Shown here: positions 16,310 through 27,898 of the stretch, in pieces | Position numbering within the stretch: position 1 is the stretch's first letter | Layout: every line of letters starts with the position of its first letter | Notes under the pieces: model-generated | Database searches by the model: none | What the model was told of the DNA's origin: nothing | Seen by the model: the letters and a program-made list of their open reading frames with translations, nothing else | Assembly: GCA_016790165.1 (NCBI GenBank) | Contig: JAEUPL010000008.1 | Coordinates: forward strand, 124,001-188,000 | Length of the DNA stretch: 64,000 nt | Direction of reading: 5' to 3' | Source of the DNA: Burkholderiales bacterium | GTDB lineage: Bacteria; Pseudomonadota; Gammaproteobacteria; Burkholderiales; Casimicrobiaceae | Program-made: the position numbers and the translations under genes

Positions 16310-17563
16310 ATGGCTGAAATCCGCAACTACACGATGAACTTCGGGCCGCAGCATCCGGCGGCTCACGGCGTTTTGCGCCTTGTGCTGGAGCTCGATGGTG
16401 AAACCATCGAGCGCGCTGACCCGCATATCGGGCTCCTGCATCGCGCCACCGAAAAACTGGCTGAAAGCAAGACTTACCTGCAAGCGCTGCCCTACATGGA
16501 CCGTCTCGACTATGTGTCGATGATGTGCAATGAGCACGCTTACTGCATGACGATCGAGAAGCTGCTGCAGCTGCCGGTCCCGGAACGCGCTCAGTACATC
16601 CGGGTCATGTTCGATGAACTCACGCGACTGCTCAATCACCTGTTGTGGTTGGGTTGCCACGCACTTGACGTGGGCGCGATGACCGTGTTTCTGTACGCCT
16701 TCCGCGAGCGCGAAGATATCTTCGACATGTACGAAGCGGTTTCCGGTGCGCGCATGCACGCCGCGTACTATCGGCCCGGTGGTGTCTACCGGGATCTTCC
16801 GGATCGCATGCCGCAATTCACTGCGACGAAGATCCATAACGCGGCTGCGGTGAAACGGATGAACGAGAACCGCGAAGGCTCGCTACTCGACTTCATCGAA
16901 GATTTCAGCAATCGTTTTCCGAAGTACGTCGACGAATACGAAACATTGCTGACCGACAACCGCATCTGGAAGCAGCGAACGGTCGGCATTGGCGTCGTGA
17001 GTCCGGAACGCGCCCTGCAGCTCGGGTTCACTGGTGCAATGCTGCGTGGCTCGGGCATCGCATGGGACCTGCGCAAGAAGCAGCCGTATGAGGTCTACGA
17101 CCGCATGGATTTCGACATTCCGGTTGGCGTGAGCGGCGATTGCTACGACCGCTATCTTGTGCGCATGCAGGAAATGCGCGAGTCGAACAAGATCATCAAG
17201 CAATGTATTGCTTGGCTGCGTGCCAATCCAGGCCCGGTGATTAGCGATGACCACAAGGTCGCACCACCGAATCGCGAATCCATGAAATCCAACATGGAAG
17301 AACTGATTCATCACTTCAAGCTCTTCACCGAAGGTATGCACGTACCGCCTGGTGAGGCATACGCCGCCGTGGAGCACCCGAAGGGTGAATTCGGTGTCTA
17401 CATTGTTTCGGACGGAGCTAACAAGCCGTATCGCCTCAAGTTGCGCGCACCGGGCTTCGCACATCTTGCAGCGCTCGATGAAATGTCGCGAGGCCACATG
17501 ATCGCCGACGTCGTTGCGATCATCGGCACGCAGGATATCGTTTTCGGCGAGATCGACAGGTAA
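16310..17563 (+). CDS. nuoD: NADH-quinone oxidoreductase subunit D
   Basis: The 49-kDa-type subunit that forms the quinone cavity with NuoB. 417 aa. The N-terminal [20 protein letters not shown] supplies the conserved HPAAHG quinone-site loop, and [14 protein letters not shown] and the C-terminal DIVFGEIDR are family signatures. It descends from the large subunit of NiFe hydrogenases but lacks the nickel ligands. It lies 24 nt after nuoC. Confidence 0.98.
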   Translation: MAEIRNYTMNFGPQHPAAHGVLRLVLELDGETIERADPHIGLLHRATEKLAESKTYLQALPYMDRLDYVSMMCNEHAYCMTIEKLLQLPVPERAQYIRVMFDELTRLLNHLLWLGCHALDVGAMTVFLYAFREREDIFDMYEAVSGARMHAAYYRPGGVYRDLPDRMPQFTATKIHNAAAVKRMNENREGSLLDFIEDFSNRFPKYVDEYETLLTDNRIWKQRTVGIGVVSPERALQLGFTGAMLRGSGIAWDLRKKQPYEVYDRMDFDIPVGVSGDCYDRYLVRMQEMRESNKIIKQCIAWLRANPGPVISDDHKVAPPNRESMKSNMEELIHHFKLFTEGMHVPPGEAYAAVEHPKGEFGVYIVSDGANKPYRLKLRAPGFAHLAALDEMSRGHMIADVVAIIGTQDIVFGEIDR

Positions 17564-17570
17564 CAGGACG

Positions 17571-18065
17571 ATGGCACTCTCGCAAGAATCGCTTCAAAAG
17601 ATCGACCGCGAACTGACCAAGTTTCCGGCAGATCAGCGGCAGTCGGCTGTCATGGCTGCGCTGCGTATCGCGCAGACGGAAAAGGGCTGGTTGTCGAGCG
17701 ACACCATGAAAGAGGTCGCTGACTACATCGGCATGCCTCCGATTGCAGTCTACGAAGTTGCGTCGTTCTATACGATGTATAACCTGTCGCCCGTCGGCAG
17801 GCACAAGCTGACACTCTGCACCAATTTGCCCTGCCAGTTGCAAGGCGCGGGTGTCTGCGCTGATCATGCCAGGAAGAAGTTGGGCATTGGTTTCAACGAG
17901 ACTACGCCAGACGGTTTGTTCACACTGAAAGAAGGCGAGTGTTTTGGGGCGTGTGGCGACGCGCCCGTCTTCACAGTTAACAATCACGATGTTGAGGTCA
18001 AGGTGACGCCTGACCGATTCGACGCGCTGGTCGAACAACTCAAGCAGCAGTCGCAGAAGGGCTAG
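17571..18065 (+). CDS. nuoE: NADH-quinone oxidoreductase subunit E
   Basis: The 24-kDa-type subunit with a thioredoxin-like fold and a [2Fe-2S] cluster (N1a). 164 aa. The four ligands are in CTNLPC (C-x4-C) and CFGACG (C-x3-C). The ATG at 17571 is preferred to an in-frame upstream start at 17514, which would overlap nuoD. It lies 7 nt after nuoD and 8 nt before nuoF, its partner in the NADH dehydrogenase module. Confidence 0.97.
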   Translation: MALSQESLQKIDRELTKFPADQRQSAVMAALRIAQTEKGWLSSDTMKEVADYIGMPPIAVYEVASFYTMYNLSPVGRHKLTLCTNLPCQLQGAGVCADHARKKLGIGFNETTPDGLFTLKEGECFGACGDAPVFTVNNHDVEVKVTPDRFDALVEQLKQQSQKG

Positions 18066-18073
18066 GTCGCACG

Positions 18074-19372
18074 ATGTATTTCGGCCCTCACATTAATCCG
18101 GCACTGTTCGCCGGGCTCAAGATTGACGACGCGAGTGATTGGCACATTGGCCCGTATCAGTCGCGTGGTGGTTACGAAGCGCTGAAGAAGATTCTTGGGG
18201 AGAAGATTCCGCCCGACCAGGTGATTGCGGAAGTGAAGAAGTCGGCGTTGCGCGGACGGGGCGGTGCGGGCTTTCCGACGGGGCTCAAGTGGAGCTTCAT
18301 GCCGCGCCAGTTCCCGGGCCAGAAGTACCTCGTCTGTAACTCAGACGAAGGCGAGCCGGGGACGTTCAAGGATCGTGACATCCTGCGCTACAACCCGCAC
18401 ATGGTCATCGAGGGGATGGCGATCGCTGCGTATGCGATGGGCATCACGGTCGGTTACAACTACATCCATGGCGAAGCCTTTCGTATCTACGAGCAATTCG
18501 AGGTGGCACTCGAGGAAGCACGCGCCGCGGGCTTTCTCGGGACTAACATTCTTGGCTCCGGCTTTGACTTCCAGTTGCACGCGTTCCACGGCTACGGCGC
18601 CTACATCTGTGGCGAGGAAACCGCGCTCCTGGAGTCCATCGAAGGCAAGAAGGGACAACCGCGGTTCAAGCCGCCATTCCCTGCAAGCTTTGGCCTGTAT
18701 GGAAAGCCTACGACAATCAACAACACCGAGACCTTCGCTGCGGTGCCGTGGATTATCCGAAACGGCGGCGAGGCGTTCCTCAATCTGGGCTTGCCCAACA
18801 ATGGCGGCACCAAGCTGTTTTCGATATCGGGCGACGTTGAGCGGCCTGGCAACTATGAGATCCCGCTCGGTACGCCGTTCGCGAAACTCCTGGAGCTCGC
18901 CGGTGGCGTGCGTGGCGGCAAGAAGTTGAAAGCCGTTATCCCTGGCGGTTCGTCGGCTCCGGTTGTGCCGGGCGCCACGATGCTTCAGACCAACATGGAC
19001 TACGACTCGATTGCCAAGGCGGGCTCGATGCTCGGCTCTGGCGCCGTGATCGTCATGGACGAAACGCGCTGCATGGTCAAGTCCTTGCTCAGGCTCTCGT
19101 ACTTCTATCACGAGGAATCGTGCGGGCAGTGCACGCCGTGTCGCGAGGGCACCGGCTGGATGTGGCGCATGGTCAATCGCATTGAACATGGCGAAGGCCG
19201 CCCCGAGGATCTCGACATGCTCAATTCGGTGGCTGACAACATCCAGGGGCGCACGATCTGTGCGCTCGGCGACGCAGCGGCCATGCCGGTGCGCGCGTTC
19301 ATCAAGCACTACCGCGACGAATTCCAGTACCACATCGAACACAAGCGTTGTCTTGTGCCTGCTTACCTCTGA
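18074..19372 (+). CDS. nuoF: NADH-quinone oxidoreductase subunit F
   Basis: The 51-kDa-type subunit that binds NADH and FMN and holds cluster N3. 432 aa. [13 protein letters not shown] (about residues 61-73) is the NADH/FMN loop, [14 protein letters not shown] lies nearby, and the [4Fe-4S] ligands are in [12 protein letters not shown] plus a later Cys (TICALGD). It is tightly linked to nuoE. A 70-nt gap separates it from nuoG. Confidence 0.98.
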   Translation: MYFGPHINPALFAGLKIDDASDWHIGPYQSRGGYEALKKILGEKIPPDQVIAEVKKSALRGRGGAGFPTGLKWSFMPRQFPGQKYLVCNSDEGEPGTFKDRDILRYNPHMVIEGMAIAAYAMGITVGYNYIHGEAFRIYEQFEVALEEARAAGFLGTNILGSGFDFQLHAFHGYGAYICGEETALLESIEGKKGQPRFKPPFPASFGLYGKPTTINNTETFAAVPWIIRNGGEAFLNLGLPNNGGTKLFSISGDVERPGNYEIPLGTPFAKLLELAGGVRGGKKLKAVIPGGSSAPVVPGATMLQTNMDYDSIAKAGSMLGSGAVIVMDETRCMVKSLLRLSYFYHEESCGQCTPCREGTGWMWRMVNRIEHGEGRPEDLDMLNSVADNIQGRTICALGDAAAMPVRAFIKHYRDEFQYHIEHKRCLVPAYL

Positions 19373-19442
19373 TTGACGCGACGGATTCAACCGCCCAGCA
19401 ACCTGTGCCACACCGCGCCGACAGCACGTATCCAAGACTCTC

Positions 19443-21773
19443 ATGTTGAACATCGAAATCGACGGCAAAGCGATTCAAGTCCCACCGGGCAGTACGGTGA
19501 TGGACGCGGCCAATCAGGTCGGCGCTTACGTTCCGCATTTCTGCTACCACAAGAAACTCTCGATCGCAGCCAACTGCCGCATGTGCCTCGTGCAGGTCGA
19601 GAAGGCACCGAAGCCATTGCCCGCCTGCGCCACGCCGGTGACGGAAGGGATGAAGGTTTTTACCGCCTCCGAGCAGGCCAAGAAGGCGCAGCAGGGCGTT
19701 ATGGAGTTCCTGCTGATTAACCACCCGCTCGATTGCCCGATCTGCGACCAAGGCGGCGAATGCCAGTTGCAGGATCTCGCGGTCGGTTATGGCAAGGGTG
19801 AGTCGCGCTATGAGGAAGAAAAGCGCGTCGTCTTCCACAAGAATCTCGGGCCGCTGGTTAGCGCGGAAGAGATGAGCCGGTGCATCCATTGCACACGTTG
19901 CGTCCGCTTCGGCCAGGAGATCGCCGGCGTGATGGAACTTGGCATGGGTGGCCGTGGCGAGCACTCCGAGATTTTGTCGTTCGTCGGAAGTTCGGTCGAC
20001 TCCGAGCTGTCCGGAAACATGATCGACTGCTGCCCTGTGGGTGCGTTGACATCAAAGCCGTTCCGCTATGCGGCGCGTACCTGGGAGCTGCAACGGCGCA
20101 AGACGGTCAGCCCGCACGACGGCCTGAACGCCAACCTGCAGGTACAGGTCAAGGCGGATCGCGTCTTGCGCGTGCTGCCTCAAGAAAATGAGGCGGTCAA
20201 TGAATGCTGGATCTCTGATCGTGACCGTTTCAGCTACGAAGGCCTTTACGCCTCGGATCGACTGACGCAGCCGAAAATCAAGACGGGCGATGGATGGCAT
20301 GAAGGAACGTGGCAAGACGCGCTGACTGCAGCGGCCGATTCCATCGCCGATGCCGTGAAGTCGTTCGGGCCGTCTCAGGTCGCTTTCCTGCTCGGGCCGC
20401 ACACAACGCTTGAGGAAGCGTCGCTCGCGAAGCGGTTGTCTTCGCATCTCGGCAACACCATTATTGATCACCGGCTGCGGGTCATCGACCCGGCGCTCGA
20501 TCAGGGCGACGGCGTACCGTGGATGGGCTTTGCTCTGGCCGATATCGCCACCGTAGATCGCTTTCTTGTCGTCGGGGCCAGCCTGCGCCAGGAACAGCCG
20601 CTGGTTGCGCAACGCATTCGCCAACGTGTCAAGAAGGGGGCGGCGCTTTCGGTCGTCGCATCGCGCGATGATGATTTGCTGTGTCCCGTCGCTGCGAAAG
20701 CCATCGTCAAACCGTCTGCCTTGGCGACGACGCTCGCTGGTGTTGCCGCTTCGCTCGCACGGCGGCTCGGCAAAACCTCACCGCTTGCTACTGCAGACGT
20801 GTCTGATGAGGCCGACCAGATCGCCGCATCGCTATCGACCGGCAAGCGTGTGGCCGTGTTGCTGGGTGATGGCGCGCTGTCAAGCGCAGACGCCGCGCAG
20901 CTTGAAGCCATCGCAAACGACATCGCACAGCTGACTGGCGGGACGTCGGGTCGGCTGGCACTCGCGTCTTCCGCGGGCGCTGGCTACGTGGCGGGCGCCC
21001 TGCCGGGCAAGGCAGCGGCGAACGCCCATCAGGCCTTGACTGGAGCGGCCAAGGCGTTTGTGTTGATCGGTTGCGAGCCGGAGCGCGACAGCGCCGCTGG
21101 CGCAGCCGCATTGGCGACACTCAAGACTTCAGCCAAAGTCATCGCTCTTACCGCGTTTGAGACGCCGACCATGCGTGACTACGCCCACGCGCTCTTGCCG
21201 ATCACGCCGTTTACTGAAACCTCCGGAACCTACGTCAGTCAGGACGGATCGGTGCAGTCGTTTACCGGTGTGGTACGCCCGTTGGGTGACGCCCGCCCCG
21301 GCTGGAAGGTGCTTCGCGTGCTCGGTGATCTGCTGGGCGCAGACTTCGGGGCGTTCAACTCCAGCGACGATGTCAAGCAGGCTGCGTTGGCGAATTTCGC
21401 CTCAACTCGGCTTGGCGCGAGCGTTGCGCCGCTGACGGCACCCGCGGGCTCTGCGCCTGCCGCTGAATCTGCGTTGGAACGCGTCGCCCCCGTCCCGATT
21501 TATCACGCCGATGCGCTCGTGCGGCGCGGCACGGCGCTTTCGCGGACAGCGCTCGGCAAGCAGCCCCGCGTCGCTGTGTCTGGTACTACCCTCTCCGCCC
21601 TGGGCTTGATCGCGAACGCCAACGTGCGTGTCACTCAGGGTGGATACACAGCCCAAGCCGTCCTGGCCGTTGATGACCGGGTTCCGGCTGGCTGCATCCA
21701 CCTGCCATTCGCTACCGACGTGTCGGCTGCCCTAGGTGTGAGTAACGCGCCTGTCACGCTGGAGGCCGCATGA
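19443..21773 (+). CDS. nuoG: NADH-quinone oxidoreductase subunit G
   Basis: The 75-kDa-type subunit that passes electrons through several clusters. 776 aa. The N-terminal ferredoxin domain binds [2Fe-2S] through [15 protein letters not shown] and a later Cys (PACATP). [18 protein letters not shown] and [10 protein letters not shown] provide further clusters. A long molybdopterin-oxidoreductase-like C-terminal domain follows, without cofactor. Its stop overlaps nuoH by 4 nt (ATGA). Confidence 0.97.
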   Translation: MLNIEIDGKAIQVPPGSTVMDAANQVGAYVPHFCYHKKLSIAANCRMCLVQVEKAPKPLPACATPVTEGMKVFTASEQAKKAQQGVMEFLLINHPLDCPICDQGGECQLQDLAVGYGKGESRYEEEKRVVFHKNLGPLVSAEEMSRCIHCTRCVRFGQEIAGVMELGMGGRGEHSEILSFVGSSVDSELSGNMIDCCPVGALTSKPFRYAARTWELQRRKTVSPHDGLNANLQVQVKADRVLRVLPQENEAVNECWISDRDRFSYEGLYASDRLTQPKIKTGDGWHEGTWQDALTAAADSIADAVKSFGPSQVAFLLGPHTTLEEASLAKRLSSHLGNTIIDHRLRVIDPALDQGDGVPWMGFALADIATVDRFLVVGASLRQEQPLVAQRIRQRVKKGAALSVVASRDDDLLCPVAAKAIVKPSALATTLAGVAASLARRLGKTSPLATADVSDEADQIAASLSTGKRVAVLLGDGALSSADAAQLEAIANDIAQLTGGTSGRLALASSAGAGYVAGALPGKAAANAHQALTGAAKAFVLIGCEPERDSAAGAAALATLKTSAKVIALTAFETPTMRDYAHALLPITPFTETSGTYVSQDGSVQSFTGVVRPLGDARPGWKVLRVLGDLLGADFGAFNSSDDVKQAALANFASTRLGASVAPLTAPAGSAPAAESALERVAPVPIYHADALVRRGTALSRTALGKQPRVAVSGTTLSALGLIANANVRVTQGGYTAQAVLAVDDRVPAGCIHLPFATDVSAALGVSNAPVTLEAA

Positions 21774-22843
21774 GCAATCCCGTAGAAATGGCGCTGACTT
21801 GGGCGCTGGGGCAACCGTTCCCGACGGTGGCCTACGGCATCTGGACGCTCCTCAAAATCGTTGCGATCTTTCTGCCGGTGGTGATTTGCGTCGCGTTCCT
21901 CACGCTGTGGGAGCGCAAGGTCATCGGCTGGATGCAGGTGCGCATCGGCCCGAACCGGGTGGGTAAAGGCTTCCTGCAGCCGTTTGCCGATGTGCTCAAG
22001 TTGATATTCAAGGAAATCGTGGTGCCCACGGGCGCCAACAAGTGGCTGTTCTACATCGCGCCGCTGTTGTCGATCGGTCCGGCGCTTGCTGCGTGGGCAG
22101 TCGTGCCATTCGATCCCACGTTGGTGCTGGCCGATGTCAACGCAGGGTTGCTCTACATTCTCGCGTTGACGTCAATCGGCGTCTACGGCGTCATCCTCGC
22201 CGGCTGGGCATCAAACTCCAAGTACGCCTTTTTGGGCTGCCTGCGTTCCGCAGCGCAGATCGTGTCGTACGAAATCGCAATGGGATTTGCGCTGGTCGGC
22301 GTGCTCATGGCCGCCAACAGCCTGAACCTTAGCGACATCGTTAACGCCCAGAAGGGCGGCTGGTGGCAGTGGTACTTCCTTCCACTCTTCCCGCTGTTCA
22401 TCGTTTACTTCATCTCGGGCGTGGCTGAAACCAATCGCCATCCGTTCGACGTGGCCGAGGGGGAGTCGGAGATTGTTGCGGGCTTCCATGTCGAATATTC
22501 CGGCGTGACGTTCGCCGTGTTCTTCCTGGCCGAATACGCCAACATGATCCTGATCGCGGTACTGACCAGCGTGATGTTCCTTGGCGGATGGCTTTCGCCG
22601 ATTCCGATCACGAACGAGCTCACCCTGTTCGGTGCCACGCCGCTCGCGGACGGCTTCTTCTGGCTCGCGGCCAAAGTATTCGTTGTACTGTTCTTCTTCC
22701 TCTGGATCCGTGCGTCGTTCCCGCGATACCGCTATGACCAGATCATGCGTCTGGGCTGGAAGATCTTCATTCCGGTCACGCTGGTCTTCATCGTCTTCCT
22801 CGCGATCATCATGCAAACCCCCTGGGGCGAGGCATTCCACTAG
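21770..22843 (+). CDS. nuoH: NADH-quinone oxidoreductase subunit H
   Basis: The membrane subunit that links the quinone site to the proton-pumping arm. 357 aa, about eight membrane segments. The signatures [18 protein letters not shown] (about residues 48-65) and the acidic loop [18 protein letters not shown] (about 218-235) are intact. ATGA overlap with nuoG; nuoI follows 5 nt later. Confidence 0.98.
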   Translation: MSNPVEMALTWALGQPFPTVAYGIWTLLKIVAIFLPVVICVAFLTLWERKVIGWMQVRIGPNRVGKGFLQPFADVLKLIFKEIVVPTGANKWLFYIAPLLSIGPALAAWAVVPFDPTLVLADVNAGLLYILALTSIGVYGVILAGWASNSKYAFLGCLRSAAQIVSYEIAMGFALVGVLMAANSLNLSDIVNAQKGGWWQWYFLPLFPLFIVYFISGVAETNRHPFDVAEGESEIVAGFHVEYSGVTFAVFFLAEYANMILIAVLTSVMFLGGWLSPIPITNELTLFGATPLADGFFWLAAKVFVVLFFFLWIRASFPRYRYDQIMRLGWKIFIPVTLVFIVFLAIIMQTPWGEAFH

Positions 22844-22848
22844 GAGGG

Positions 22849-23349
22849 ATGAGTCAAATGGTTGCCTCCATCAAGCATTATTTTTCGACATTTCTGTTGT
22901 GGGAGCTGCTCAAGGGGCTGTCGCTCACGGGGCGTTACCTGTTTGCGCGCAAATTGACGATCCACTTCCCGGAAGAAAAGACACCGCAGAGTCATCGCTT
23001 TCGCGGCCTGCACGCCCTGCGGCGCTACGAGAACGACGAAGAACGCTGCATTGCGTGCAAGCTCTGCGAAGCGGTGTGCCCGGCGATGGCCATCACCATC
23101 GAATCTGGCGTGCGCGACGACGGTTCGCGTCGCACCACGCGCTATGACATCGATCTGACCAAGTGCATCTTCTGCGGTTTCTGCGAAGAAAGCTGCCCGG
23201 TGGACTCCATCGTCGAGACTCGCGTCCTCGAATACCACGGCGAAAAGCGCGGTGACCTTTACTACACCAAAGAAATGCTTCTGGCGGTGGGGGATCGGTA
23301 CGAAAAGCAGATCGCCGCAGATCGGGCGCTTGACGCCCGCTACCGATAG
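22849..23349 (+). CDS. nuoI: NADH-quinone oxidoreductase subunit I
   Basis: Peripheral-arm ferredoxin subunit with two [4Fe-4S] clusters (N6a, N6b). 166 aa. The ligands are in [12 protein letters not shown] and [12 protein letters not shown], each C-x2-C-x2-C-x3-C. The start could be ATG 22849 or ATG 22858; the second would give a product starting MVASIKHYF, which resembles homologues more closely. An AGGAGG lies just before 22849 and suits either start. Confidence 0.97.
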   Translation: MSQMVASIKHYFSTFLLWELLKGLSLTGRYLFARKLTIHFPEEKTPQSHRFRGLHALRRYENDEERCIACKLCEAVCPAMAITIESGVRDDGSRRTTRYDIDLTKCIFCGFCEESCPVDSIVETRVLEYHGEKRGDLYYTKEMLLAVGDRYEKQIAADRALDARYR

Positions 23350-23364
23350 AGCGCCGGACACATC

Positions 23365-24048
23365 ATGCCCGAACTTTCAACTGTTGTTTTCTACGTGTTC
23401 TCCGCGATCATGCTGCTCGCGGCGACACGCGTCATCAGCGTAAAGAATCCCGTGCACGCGGCGCTCTTTCTGGTGTTGGCGTTCTTCTCCGCGTCGGCAC
23501 TCTGGATGTTGCTGAAAGCCGAGTTTCTGGCCATCGCTCTGGTCCTCGTTTACGTTGGCGCGGTCATGGTGTTGTTCCTGTTTGTCGTGATGATGCTCGA
23601 TGTCAATGTCGAGGAACTTCGCAAGCAATTCCGCAGCTACCTTCCCGTGGGACTGCTGGTGGGGACGGCCGTGCTGATCGAAATGGCGCTCGTGCTTGCG
23701 CTGGCGTTTGGCAAGAAGTCGTCTGCTGCGGGCGAAACGGTGGCGGTGGTGGTCGATGGCAGCAACACCAAGGCGCTCGGCATCGAGCTTTTCACCAAGT
23801 ACATCTTTGCGGTAGAGGTCGCCGGTGTGCTGCTGCTGGTCGCCATTGTCGCGGCCATCGCATTGACGTTACGCGATCGTCGCGAGACGCGTTACCAGAA
23901 CCCCGGTGAGCAGGTGCTGATCCGGGCTCGCGATCGCGTGCGCGTGCTCAAGATTGCCAGCGAGAAACCAACGCCGGCCGAAACGCCGGCGGCGCCAGCG
24001 GAACCCGCAGCGGCTGCCGCTGCGTCTGCGGCTGAGGTGAAGAAATAA
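23365..24048 (+). CDS. nuoJ: NADH-quinone oxidoreductase subunit J
   Basis: Membrane subunit of the proximal proton-pumping arm. 227 aa with five membrane segments. [20 protein letters not shown] and the [19 protein letters not shown] segment (with the pi-bulge Tyr and Gly) are typical. The C-terminus has an Ala/Pro/Glu-rich tail from about residue 200 that is longer than in E. coli. The TAA stop overlaps the nuoK ATG by one base. Confidence 0.96.
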   Translation: MPELSTVVFYVFSAIMLLAATRVISVKNPVHAALFLVLAFFSASALWMLLKAEFLAIALVLVYVGAVMVLFLFVVMMLDVNVEELRKQFRSYLPVGLLVGTAVLIEMALVLALAFGKKSSAAGETVAVVVDGSNTKALGIELFTKYIFAVEVAGVLLLVAIVAAIALTLRDRRETRYQNPGEQVLIRARDRVRVLKIASEKPTPAETPAAPAEPAAAAAASAAEVKK

Positions 24049-24362
24049 TGTTGCCAGTACCCACCCTCAACAGTTACCTGTTCGTTGCTGCGGCGCTGTT
24101 CACGATCAGCGTGATCGGCATCTTCATCAACCGCCGCAACGTGATCATCCTGCTGATGGCCATTGAATTGATGCTGCTTGCGGTGAACCTCAATTTCATC
24201 GCCTTCTCGAGCTATCTTGGCGATCTGAGCGGCCAGGTCTTTGTGTTCTTCATCCTCACCGTCGCGGCAGCCGAATCCGCCATTGGCCTCGCAATTCTCG
24301 TTGTGCTGTTCCGCAACGTGCGCTCCATTGATGTCGAGCAAATCGGCACGCTGAAGGGCTAG
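24048..24362 (+). CDS. nuoK: NADH-quinone oxidoreductase subunit K
   Basis: Three-segment membrane subunit (104 aa) related to MrpC. The conserved glutamates that carry protons are visible in [16 protein letters not shown] (TM2) and [13 protein letters not shown] (TM3). One-base overlap with nuoJ (TAATG) and 14 nt to nuoL. Confidence 0.97.
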   Translation: MLPVPTLNSYLFVAAALFTISVIGIFINRRNVIILLMAIELMLLAVNLNFIAFSSYLGDLSGQVFVFFILTVAAAESAIGLAILVVLFRNVRSIDVEQIGTLKG

Positions 24363-24376
24363 GGGGAATCGTACCG

Positions 24377-26362
24377 ATGAAACTCTCATACCTCATCGTC
24401 CCATTCGCTCCCCTCGTTGGCGCCATTCTCGCCGGCCTGTGGGGCAGGCAAATCGGCCGGAAGGGCGCGCACACCGTCACCATTCTCGGCGTGCTGATCT
24501 CGTTCATTGCATCCTGCGTCGTATTCGCGGATGTTCTCGCAGGAAACACGTTCAACGGCCCGCTCTACACATGGATGGTGTCCGGTGGCGTCAAGTTCGA
24601 GGTCGGGTTCCTGATCGATACCCTGACTGTGACCATGATGCTGGTGGTGACGTCGGTGTCGCTGATGGTGCACATCTACACCATCGGCTACATGGAAGAA
24701 GACCCGGGCTACCAGCGGTTCTTCAGCTACATCTCGCTGTTCACGTTCTCGATGCTGATGCTCGTGATGAGCAACAACTTCCTTCAGCTTTTCTTCGGCT
24801 GGGAAGCCGTCGGCCTCGTCTCATACCTTCTGATCGGCTTTTGGTACACGCGCCCGACAGCGATCTTTGCCAATATGAAGGCGTTCCTGGTCAACCGTGT
24901 CGGTGACCTCGGCTTCCTGCTCGGCATTGGACTTGTGCTCGCCTACACCGGTAGCCTCGACTACAAGACCGTGTTCGAGAAGGCGCCCGCGCTGAAAGAT
25001 ATCGCCGTCGCCATGGGGCCGTTCGGTACCCCCGCGTGGGCCACCGCGACATGCATCCTGCTGTTCATTGGTGCAATGGGCAAGTCGGCGCAGGTGCCGC
25101 TGCATGTCTGGCTGCCGGACTCGATGGAAGGTCCGACACCGATCTCGGCCCTGATCCACGCTGCAACGATGGTTACGGCGGGCATCTTTATGGTGTCGCG
25201 CATGTCACCTCTGTTCGAAATGTCGGAAACGGCGCTGTCATTTGTGCTGATCATCGGCGCGACGACCGCGCTCTTCATGGGGTTCCTGGGCATCATTCAG
25301 TACGACATCAAGCGTGTCGTGGCCTACTCGACGCTTTCGCAGCTTGGGTACATGACGGTGGCTCTGGGGGTGTCGGCGTACAGCGCAGCCATGTTCCATC
25401 TCGTGACACACGCCTTCTTCAAGGCACTGCTGTTCCTCGCTGCGGGATCCGTGATTATCGGCATGCACCACAATCAGGACATCCGCTACATGGGCGGTAT
25501 CCGCAAGTACATGAAGATCACGTGGCTCACTTCGCTGGTGGGTTCCCTCGCGCTGATCGGCTTCCCGTTGCTTTCAGGCTTCTACTCGAAAGATACGATC
25601 ATCGAGGCGGTGCACCAAAGCAAGATTGCGGGGCACGGTTACGCGAACTTCGCCGTGCTGTGCGGCGTGTTCGTCACCGCGTTCTATTCGTTTCGCATGT
25701 ACTTCCTGGTGTTCCACGGCAAGGAGCGCTACGACGAGGCGCCGCATGACGAGCATCATCACGACGATCATGGGCACGGCCACGGCGCCAAGCCGCACGA
25801 GTCACCTTGGGTGGTGACGCTGCCTCTGGTGTTGCTGGCTATTCCATCGTTGATGCTCGGATTCTGGGGCATCGACAAGGTCGTCTACGGTGATTGGTTC
25901 AAGGGCGTGCTGGTTGTCGACTCATCGCATGACACCATCGGCGCGTTGAAGCCTTTGTTCCATGGGCCGTTGGGCATGGCCATTCACGGTTTGTCGACGC
26001 TACCGCTGGCCCTGGCGTTGGCGGGTGTGGCGCTGGCGTACTACCTCTACGTTGTCAACCCGGCACTCCCTGCGAAATTGCGTCGGCAATTCAGCGGTCT
26101 GGTCAAAGTGCTTGAAGAAAAGTACTACTTCGACCGCTTTAACGAATTTTTCTTCGCGGGCGGCGCACGAAAACTCGGTGAAGGCTTGTTCCGCTTCGGT
26201 GACCGTGCGGTCATTGACGGCGCACTGGTCAACGGATCAGCCAAGAGCATTGGTGCCGTGGCGGGGCTCATGCGCCACTTGCAAACGGGCTATATCTATC
26301 ACTACGCCTTTGTCATGGTGGCCGGCGTGCTGGCGTTCATGACGTGGCTCCTGCTGCGCTAA
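24377..26362 (+). CDS. nuoL: NADH-quinone oxidoreductase subunit L
   Basis: Antiporter-like distal proton-pumping subunit with a long lateral helix. 661 aa. It shows FFGWEAVGLVSYLLIGFW with the key Glu, KSAQVPLHVWLPDSMEGPTPISALIHAATMV with the key Lys, and an HAFFKALLFLAAGSVI segment. A cytoplasmic or periplasmic loop at about residues 455-475 is very rich in His and Asp (DEHHHDDHGHGHG). The C-terminal lateral helix region is present. Confidence 0.97.
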   Translation: MKLSYLIVPFAPLVGAILAGLWGRQIGRKGAHTVTILGVLISFIASCVVFADVLAGNTFNGPLYTWMVSGGVKFEVGFLIDTLTVTMMLVVTSVSLMVHIYTIGYMEEDPGYQRFFSYISLFTFSMLMLVMSNNFLQLFFGWEAVGLVSYLLIGFWYTRPTAIFANMKAFLVNRVGDLGFLLGIGLVLAYTGSLDYKTVFEKAPALKDIAVAMGPFGTPAWATATCILLFIGAMGKSAQVPLHVWLPDSMEGPTPISALIHAATMVTAGIFMVSRMSPLFEMSETALSFVLIIGATTALFMGFLGIIQYDIKRVVAYSTLSQLGYMTVALGVSAYSAAMFHLVTHAFFKALLFLAAGSVIIGMHHNQDIRYMGGIRKYMKITWLTSLVGSLALIGFPLLSGFYSKDTIIEAVHQSKIAGHGYANFAVLCGVFVTAFYSFRMYFLVFHGKERYDEAPHDEHHHDDHGHGHGAKPHESPWVVTLPLVLLAIPSLMLGFWGIDKVVYGDWFKGVLVVDSSHDTIGALKPLFHGPLGMAIHGLSTLPLALALAGVALAYYLYVVNPALPAKLRRQFSGLVKVLEEKYYFDRFNEFFFAGGARKLGEGLFRFGDRAVIDGALVNGSAKSIGAVAGLMRHLQTGYIYHYAFVMVAGVLAFMTWLLLR

Positions 26363-26389
26363 CCACAGAGCGGGACAACAAGACTCATC

Positions 26390-27880
26390 ATGCTGCTCTC
26401 CCTATCCATCTGGGTTCCCATCGTCGGCGGTCTCGCCGTGCTGACGACGGGCAACGACAAGACGCCAACGATGACTCGCTGGCTGGCGTTGTTCGCCGCA
26501 GTCGCTGGTTTTCTTGTGACGATCCCGCTCTACACCGGGTTCGACTCATCGACTGCGGCGCTGCAATTCGTCGAGAACGTCGCGTGGATTGACCGCTACA
26601 AGATTCGTTATTTCCTCGGCGTCGATGGCATCTCGATGTGGTTTGTGCTGCTGAACAGCTTCACCACCATCCTGGTCGTGATTGCCGGTTGGGTGGTCAT
26701 CGAAAAGCAGCCGGCACAGTATTTCGCGGCCTTCCTGATCATGTCGGGGCTGATCAACGGTTCCTTCGCGGCGGCCGACGCGGTGCTGTTCTACGTCTTC
26801 TTCGAGGCGATGCTGATTCCGATGTACCTGATCATCGGTATCTGGGGCGGGCCAAACCGCCTGTACGCCGCGATCAAGTTCTTTCTCTACACCTTGCTCG
26901 GCTCGCTGTTGATGCTGGTGGCGCTGCTCTACCTTTACAACGTGACCGGGGGCAGCTTCACGATCACCGACTTTCACAAGGTACCGTTGGCCCGGACTCC
27001 GCAGCTTCTCCTGTTCTTCGCCTTCTTCATGGCCTTCGCGGTGAAAGTGCCGATGTGGCCGGTGCACACCTGGTTGCCCGACGCGCACGTTGAAGCGCCG
27101 ACCGGCGGTTCGGTGGTGCTCGCGGCCATCACGCTGAAACTCGGCGCTTACGGATTCCTGCGCTTCATTCTGCCGATCGTGCCGGACGCCTCGCGTGAGC
27201 TGGCGCCGTTCGTGGTGGCCATTTCGTTGATCGCGATTGTCTACATCGGCTTCGTCGCGCTTGTGCAGACCGACATGAAAAAGCTGGTCGCGTACTCATC
27301 GATTTCTCACATGGGCTTCGTGACGCTTGGCTTCTTCCTGTTCGTCGGCCCGCAAGGCAGCGCGCTTGGCATCGAGGGCGGCCTGATGCAGATGATCTCG
27401 CACGGCTTCGTGTCGGCCGCAATGTTCCTTTGCATTGGCGTCATGTACGACCGACTGCACAGTCGCAACATTGCCGACTACGGTGGTGTCGCGAATGTCA
27501 TGCCCAAGTTCGCCGCGCTGATGATGTTGTTCGGCATGGCGAATGCAGGTTTGCCGGGTACGTCCGGCTTCATCGGTGAGTTCACGGTGACGCTGGCAGC
27601 GGTGAAGCAGGGCATGTTCTGGACGGCGGCTTGCGCCGGGCTCGCACTGATCCTCGGCGCCGCCTACACGCTCTGGATGTACAAGCGCGTCGTGTTCGGC
27701 TCGATTGGCAACGATCACGTCAGGAATGACATGCCCGATTTGTCACGCCGCGAGTTCTGGATGTTGATGCTGGTCGCCGCCTGTGTGCTGGGCATGGGCC
27801 TTTACCCGGCACCGTTCACTGAAGTGATGCACAAGAGCGTTGATGCGCTGATCGCTCATGTTGCACAGAGCAAGTTCTAA
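26390..27880 (+). CDS. nuoM: NADH-quinone oxidoreductase subunit M
   Basis: Second antiporter-like proton-pumping subunit. 496 aa, about 14 membrane segments. FFEAMLIPMYLIIGIWGG carries the TM5 glutamate, and KVPMWPVHTWLPDAHVEAPTGGSV carries the TM7-8 lysine. ISHMGFVTLG and SHGFVSAAMFLCIGVMYDR are also typical. It lies 27 nt after nuoL. Confidence 0.97.
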   Translation: MLLSLSIWVPIVGGLAVLTTGNDKTPTMTRWLALFAAVAGFLVTIPLYTGFDSSTAALQFVENVAWIDRYKIRYFLGVDGISMWFVLLNSFTTILVVIAGWVVIEKQPAQYFAAFLIMSGLINGSFAAADAVLFYVFFEAMLIPMYLIIGIWGGPNRLYAAIKFFLYTLLGSLLMLVALLYLYNVTGGSFTITDFHKVPLARTPQLLLFFAFFMAFAVKVPMWPVHTWLPDAHVEAPTGGSVVLAAITLKLGAYGFLRFILPIVPDASRELAPFVVAISLIAIVYIGFVALVQTDMKKLVAYSSISHMGFVTLGFFLFVGPQGSALGIEGGLMQMISHGFVSAAMFLCIGVMYDRLHSRNIADYGGVANVMPKFAALMMLFGMANAGLPGTSGFIGEFTVTLAAVKQGMFWTAACAGLALILGAAYTLWMYKRVVFGSIGNDHVRNDMPDLSRREFWMLMLVAACVLGMGLYPAPFTEVMHKSVDALIAHVAQSKF

Positions 27881-27898
27881 CAGGACGAGACTAGACTC

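Noticed and set aside
15935-16837. 300-aa minus-strand ORF across nuoC/nuoD
   Set aside because: Antisense shadow of two conserved complex I genes.
18341-19468. 375-aa minus-strand ORF inside nuoF
   Set aside because: Antisense to nuoF, which has all cofactor motifs; a typical high-GC shadow frame.
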